The position numbers and the translations under genes were made by a program. From Theobroma cacao (taxonomy: Eukaryota; Streptophyta; Magnoliopsida; Malvales; Malvaceae): a DNA stretch of 64,000 nucleotides. How positions within the stretch are numbered: the first letter of the stretch is position 1; every line of letters begins with the position of its first letter. Shown here in pieces: positions 59,777 through 64,000 of the stretch. The stretch covers positions 6,812,448-6,876,447 of the forward strand of contig NC_030856.1 in assembly GCF_000208745.1 (NCBI RefSeq). Reading direction: 5' to 3'. The notes beneath the pieces are model-generated. The model was not told where the DNA came from, searched no databases, and saw only the letters and a list, made by a program, of their open reading frames with translations.

Positions 59777-62078
59777 TGTCAAGCCCAACCTTATAAAATA
59801 CTTGTCATGTCATTTATGTGATTGACAATATGCTTGCGTACTTGGAAAGCCTCGAAAGAAAAAATCGTTAAAAGACGCAATGTACCAAATGGTACAATTA
59901 AGTTAATTTAACTCTCGAACTAGATCAAATAGAGAAATTAAAATGTAATTAAGAATTTTAAAGTCCCATAGTGGTTTAATATGGTGATTTGGAGCTCGAG
60001 AATCAATTTGGAGTCAAAACAAAATTTTCACTATTCAAGGGTAAAATGGTCATTTGCCACTTGGGGACAAAATGAGAATTTTAGAAAAGATTTTTTTGGC
60101 CCCATTTGACTTATTGGAGTATGATTTGAGGTTTAGAAGTGAAAAATTTTAATTTCGGTATAATTTAGAGTATAGAGGCGAAATGGTAATTTTACCACCT
60201 CGGGGGCAAATCAGTAAATTTTCACCCCCGACACTTATCAAGACCAAGAGATTTTATTCATCATGGAAATGGATAAACATGAGAAATGTGTGGTGGAGAA
60301 TTAAAAAATTAAAAGTCAAATATTTAAAATTTGAACCAATAAGGAAATGCCATGTGTCATGTTTTTATTACTTTATTGTTTCTTTATAAAAAGGCATAAA
60401 AATCAGCCCATTTCTCCCATAATGGTCAACCAAACCAGAAGAGAAGAGAAATCAAGGAAGAACAAACCCTAGGTGGAGAAATTCAAGGGAAAATTGGTGA
60501 AAATTCAAGGAAACAAGTGACAAAAGGTAAAATTTCTTGATTTTGACTTATGATATACCTTTCCCATGCATTTCTCCTCATTTTTTATCGTTNACTCTAG
60601 ACACGGTGAGTAACCTTACCATCATTTTAATTATCTAAAGTATGTTTTTATTCGGTTTTGGTGAATTTTATGAAAATGAGTTCAAATGGTAAATTTTTAT
60701 GTTTTGTAAACAAAATGAGTTTAAATGAAAATATTTTATAAATTGTCTTAAAACCAAATAACGATTTTGAAAATAGAATAATTGGAGACCACTTGTTATG
60801 AATTAAATTTATTACTTGAATCGAATAGCTTATGACAGTATTTGCATGAATGGCTGAATTGATATTTGTGTTGAAATATATAAAATATATATTTAGCCTT
60901 GAAAGGTTGTGAATTGCAATAATAGTCATATCATGTTATTGAATTTTATTGTATGGTGGGTTTGACCTGCTGCAGTGGGCTGGATTCTGTGGACTAGCCT
61001 ATTAGAGGGGCACGAAATCCTATTATATTTTTACCTTGGTTGGAGAGGCGAGTAGGGTAACTATTGAGGTATAACTTTTAGAGTTCACTTCGCGCTAAAC
61101 CATTACGTGAAGGGGAACTCGGCCAATGCCAAGGAACGACTATATTTTCAAAATAAAAACATGACTTTTTAATAGCCTTGGCGGACTCAGTTGGGATAGC
61201 CCTCGGCCAAGGTATCCCAGATAACTTAGTATAATAATAATTTTTGGCATGAGCCAAGCTTTTTAAGAAATTCATAAGCCATACTGATTACTTGCTTTAA
61301 ATAAATTGATTTCATTTGGTTGAACTAAGTTGAAAGATGATAAATTACAGTTTGATGAAATGTTTTACTAGTCTCCTTTTACTCGACTTTAGATATTTTG
61401 AGTGATGTTTGTTTACTCACTAGGATTTTATAATCTCACCACTCTCCTTTCCGCCCATTTCAAGCTCAGAATAGATTGTAGATAACTGATATCGGTGAGG
61501 ATTACAATTGAACTTGCCACATCCAAAAACTGTAGGTTCATTTCTTTTGATACTTTTGGTCATTCGTGGGCCCACGTGTCACTGTAAATTAATTCTATAC
61601 TTTGGTTATCTGCATTACAGTATGTAGGAATTTATTTCGCTTTTACACTATAAAAATTATTTGTGCAGTGTTCTTAAAATATTGTTTTATGTGAAAATTG
61701 AATATTTTATTTAATACTTTTATTTTATTCTAACAGTCATAATTCCATTTTAAATGAATGTTTTAGACATCCAAAATTTTTTTTGATTATGAAATATGTG
61801 TTTTCCACTTACATACTATATTTTTAACTGATTTTGAGATTTTTGGGATAAATGACAAAAAAATACCTCTGTGAGACAAAAATTATTTTTTTATTTGTTT
61901 TTGTTGGAAACAATTTAAAATCTTTTAGAATGTGATATTTGGAAATGGTTACTCACAAGGAAAATGAGAAGCTGATATTAAAGTCTTGAGGGGTTCCGGT
62001 TGACATTCCGGTTAATGAATGTCGATCGAGACATCGCGGCGGTTGTCACTGGCTCGATGGGAGTTCCGAGTCATGACA
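59777..62078 (+). repeat. Solo LTR (second family), inserted in copy B
   Basis: Starts TGTCAAGCCC and ends GAGTCATGACA, giving a TGTCA/TGACA inverted end pair. It is flanked by AACA on both sides (59773-59776, 62079-62082). Copy A has the unoccupied site (AGGAAACAAATGCTC at about 25306). No internal coding, so a solo LTR left by recombination. An n at 60593 marks a join where about 680 bp seen in the related LTR (46620-47300) is missing. Orientation is taken from the related LTR and is not proven. Confidence 0.85.
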
Positions 62079-64000
62079 AACAATGCTCAAGTGTAAATTT
62101 CATTAAAATTTCTTCTAGAATATACACGTAGGTCAGAAATATCTCAAAATGATATTTATAAAATAAAAACATAGTATCTTTTTTTTTTTTATGTATGATA
62201 TAAATTAAACTAGGAAATATAGTATAATTTTAAAACCATAGAATGGAAAACTGCCAACAAGTCAAGCATAGTGAGATCAAGTCTTTGAGCAATGACTTAA
62301 TTTAGACTTGTTGACCACTTCATCCAAATTTCCCAAAAGAAAAAAAAAAAACAAGCAAGTCTTGGTCATTCACTTCATCCAAATTCTAGAAAAAAAAGAA
62401 AATCTTTGTCAACCATATCCCCAACAAAATTTATTTTAATTAAATGTTATACACATCTAACATAATTCTTGTGAAAAAAAATTACAAGCTCTTTGCTTAG
62501 GTGTTTATATTTTACTGTCTGCCTGGACATACTCTTAGATTCCTTTGTTTAACATATTGATTATTAATACATGTTCTTTTGGACTTTTGGCCCTTTAAGG
62601 AGAAAGAACTGAAGAATACATGTTCTTGATTTATTGCAAACTACGATTTGAATCATGCAGCCAGTAATTAACAACTACTAGTGAGGCCTAATCACATATT
62701 AAGCAAAATTAATAATCAATTGGAGGTATTAATTATGCCAGTGATTGCTACGCACACCATCAACACTGAATTTTACTTGTTGATGTTCCATAATAGTGTA
62801 GGCAATCTTCAATAAGAAATTCCTAGGTCGTCTAAATTTTTTTGATCTAGTTTCTCCAAAAAACAGAATGTGTTGCTTGAAATCATTGTTGAAGCTTCTT
62901 TTACAAATTAAAATAACATAGGGGAAAATAAGTAGTATACGTCAGAATAAATTGTTCTCTTTAAAAAAAATACCAAATAGTAAATTTCTAATGTTTTGAT
63001 CCTCCATCAGATCATAAAATGGTCTTAACTTCGGTCTCATTCCCACTATAATTCTTCTCACAACTTTGTCAAAATGAGTAAGTGCACCCGTCAAGCATGG
63101 CATCAGAAGCCTCTTCAAGAACTTGTCTAATTGGGGTCAAATCTTTCTTAATTATTACTCTAACATGGATAAAAGTTCCGTAAGTTTACAACAAGAATTT
63201 CGAATACTAATTTGCAAGAGGTGCCAGTTGAGTCAGTTTGATTCTATTCTAGAATCGACTACAACTTGACCCCAACAAACGTGTAGAGCAAAATGCACCA
63301 GACACGTCACAAAAAGGCATGGGCAATCGGACCTAACAACCGTGTTCGTAAATAATCTCCCACAAGGAGTAGATTGGAGGTGGTTAAAACTATATGTAAA
63401 AATCATTGCAAACTCCTAGATGTTTATATCCCAAAAAGAAATCCAAAAAAGCGTGTTGAATGTTCTAGTTATATAATACTATTACCTATTAGAAAGCACA
63501 CATTTAAATTCAATCTCTTTCATACAGTTGTTTTTCAATACTATTATATAGTACTATTACCTAGTTAGACTATAATATCTAGTTAAGAGTTATATCTATT
63601 TAAGTAAATTAAATTGTGATTCTTGGCCTCAAAATTAGAGATCAAAATTCTTATTTCAAGTTCTTAATTTTTCAAATTATTACAATGAAAGTATGTACTA
63701 CTACCCTTTTCATTAACATTTTTTTTTTTAAAAAAAGGAGAGTTTTATTAGCCTAACAACCGATATACCAATGATAGTCTCTAGCTGAAGCTTCCAAAGA
63801 CTCCCATTGGCATAAAATTCGGCTTGGCGAAAGGAATCTGAACAAAGATAAGACCTTACTGCTCACATAGTTTGACATTGTTTTGAGTTGTTTGCATTTT
63901 TCCCCCTTTCCAGTTCTTTATAATTGGATTTCTGAAACTTGATTCATAATTTCCATCAACACTTTAACTAAAGATCGTTTATTATACAAGTATGAATTTA
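62079..64000. other. Non-coding right part of copy B
   Basis: Colinear with 25313-27210: minisatellite-related units near 62290-62400, the repeated AATTGGGGTCAAATCTTTC stretch near 63128, and the start of the repeat block. No gene. Similarity to copy A is unbroken at the window edge. Confidence 0.6.

Larger units (their letters stand above)
47751..64000. repeat. Segmental duplication, copy B
   Basis: Second copy of 5779-27210, same orientation, running beyond the window. Its left edge fuses an LTR to the inside of the RLP pseudogene. Confidence 0.95.

Noticed and set aside
1..64000. CRISPR arrays, operons, rRNA genes, intact tRNA genes
   Set aside because: None seen; tRNA-like A and B boxes belong to SINEs with A-rich tails, not to foldable tRNA genes.

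Overview
This is nuclear DNA from a flowering plant, most likely a eudicot. It is AT-rich, its receptor-kinase genes are interrupted by introns, and it carries LTR retrotransposons, LINEs, tRNA-derived SINEs, a Helitron and a CACTA-type remnant. I cannot name the species. There are no prokaryotic genes, CRISPR arrays or operons. The only two genes that look intact are paralogous leucine-rich-repeat receptor-like kinases (LRR-RLKs; non-RD, subfamily XII type, the FLS2/EFR/XA21 class). Both are on the minus strand, each with four exons.

Layout. 1-1485 is the right end of a gypsy-type LTR. 1.7-3.7 kb is a decayed LINE 3' fragment (minus) that splits a 35-bp minisatellite. 4.3-6.0 kb is a broken LRR receptor-like protein (RLP) gene. 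8.4-22.5 kb is RLK copy A; its 9.75-kb second intron holds a 6.4-kb LINE, a 1.25-kb Helitron and fossil copies of the gene's own exons. 22.6-27.2 kb is its upstream region, with a SINE, a minisatellite and a detached copy of the promoter. 26.8-34 kb is a set of diverged repeated blocks with SINEs. 34.1-36.1 kb holds a Copia-like LTR and a LINE tail. 37.6-38.2 kb is a Transposase_24-type fragment cut by a gypsy element (38.36-about 45 kb: 5' LTR, primer-binding site, two gag copies, no pol seen). 45.8-47.75 kb is a truncated LTR of a second family. From 47.75 kb to the window end the 5.78-27.2 kb segment is repeated in the same orientation as copy B, with its own intact RLK (50.4-56.8 kb) and a 2.3-kb LTR insertion at 59.8-62.1 kb.

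How it fits together. A segment holding one RLK and the edge of an RLP gene was duplicated about 42 kb apart. Because each copy acts as an unoccupied reference for the other, several later insertions can be mapped to the base: Helitron and LINE in A only, LTR and a 165-bp insert in B only. Both RLKs keep matching exon lengths and open frames. Their kinase domains are nearly identical while the extracellular LRR surfaces differ strongly, the pattern expected of diversifying immune receptors. Two single 'n' positions (18864 and 60593) look like assembly joins rather than ambiguous bases.
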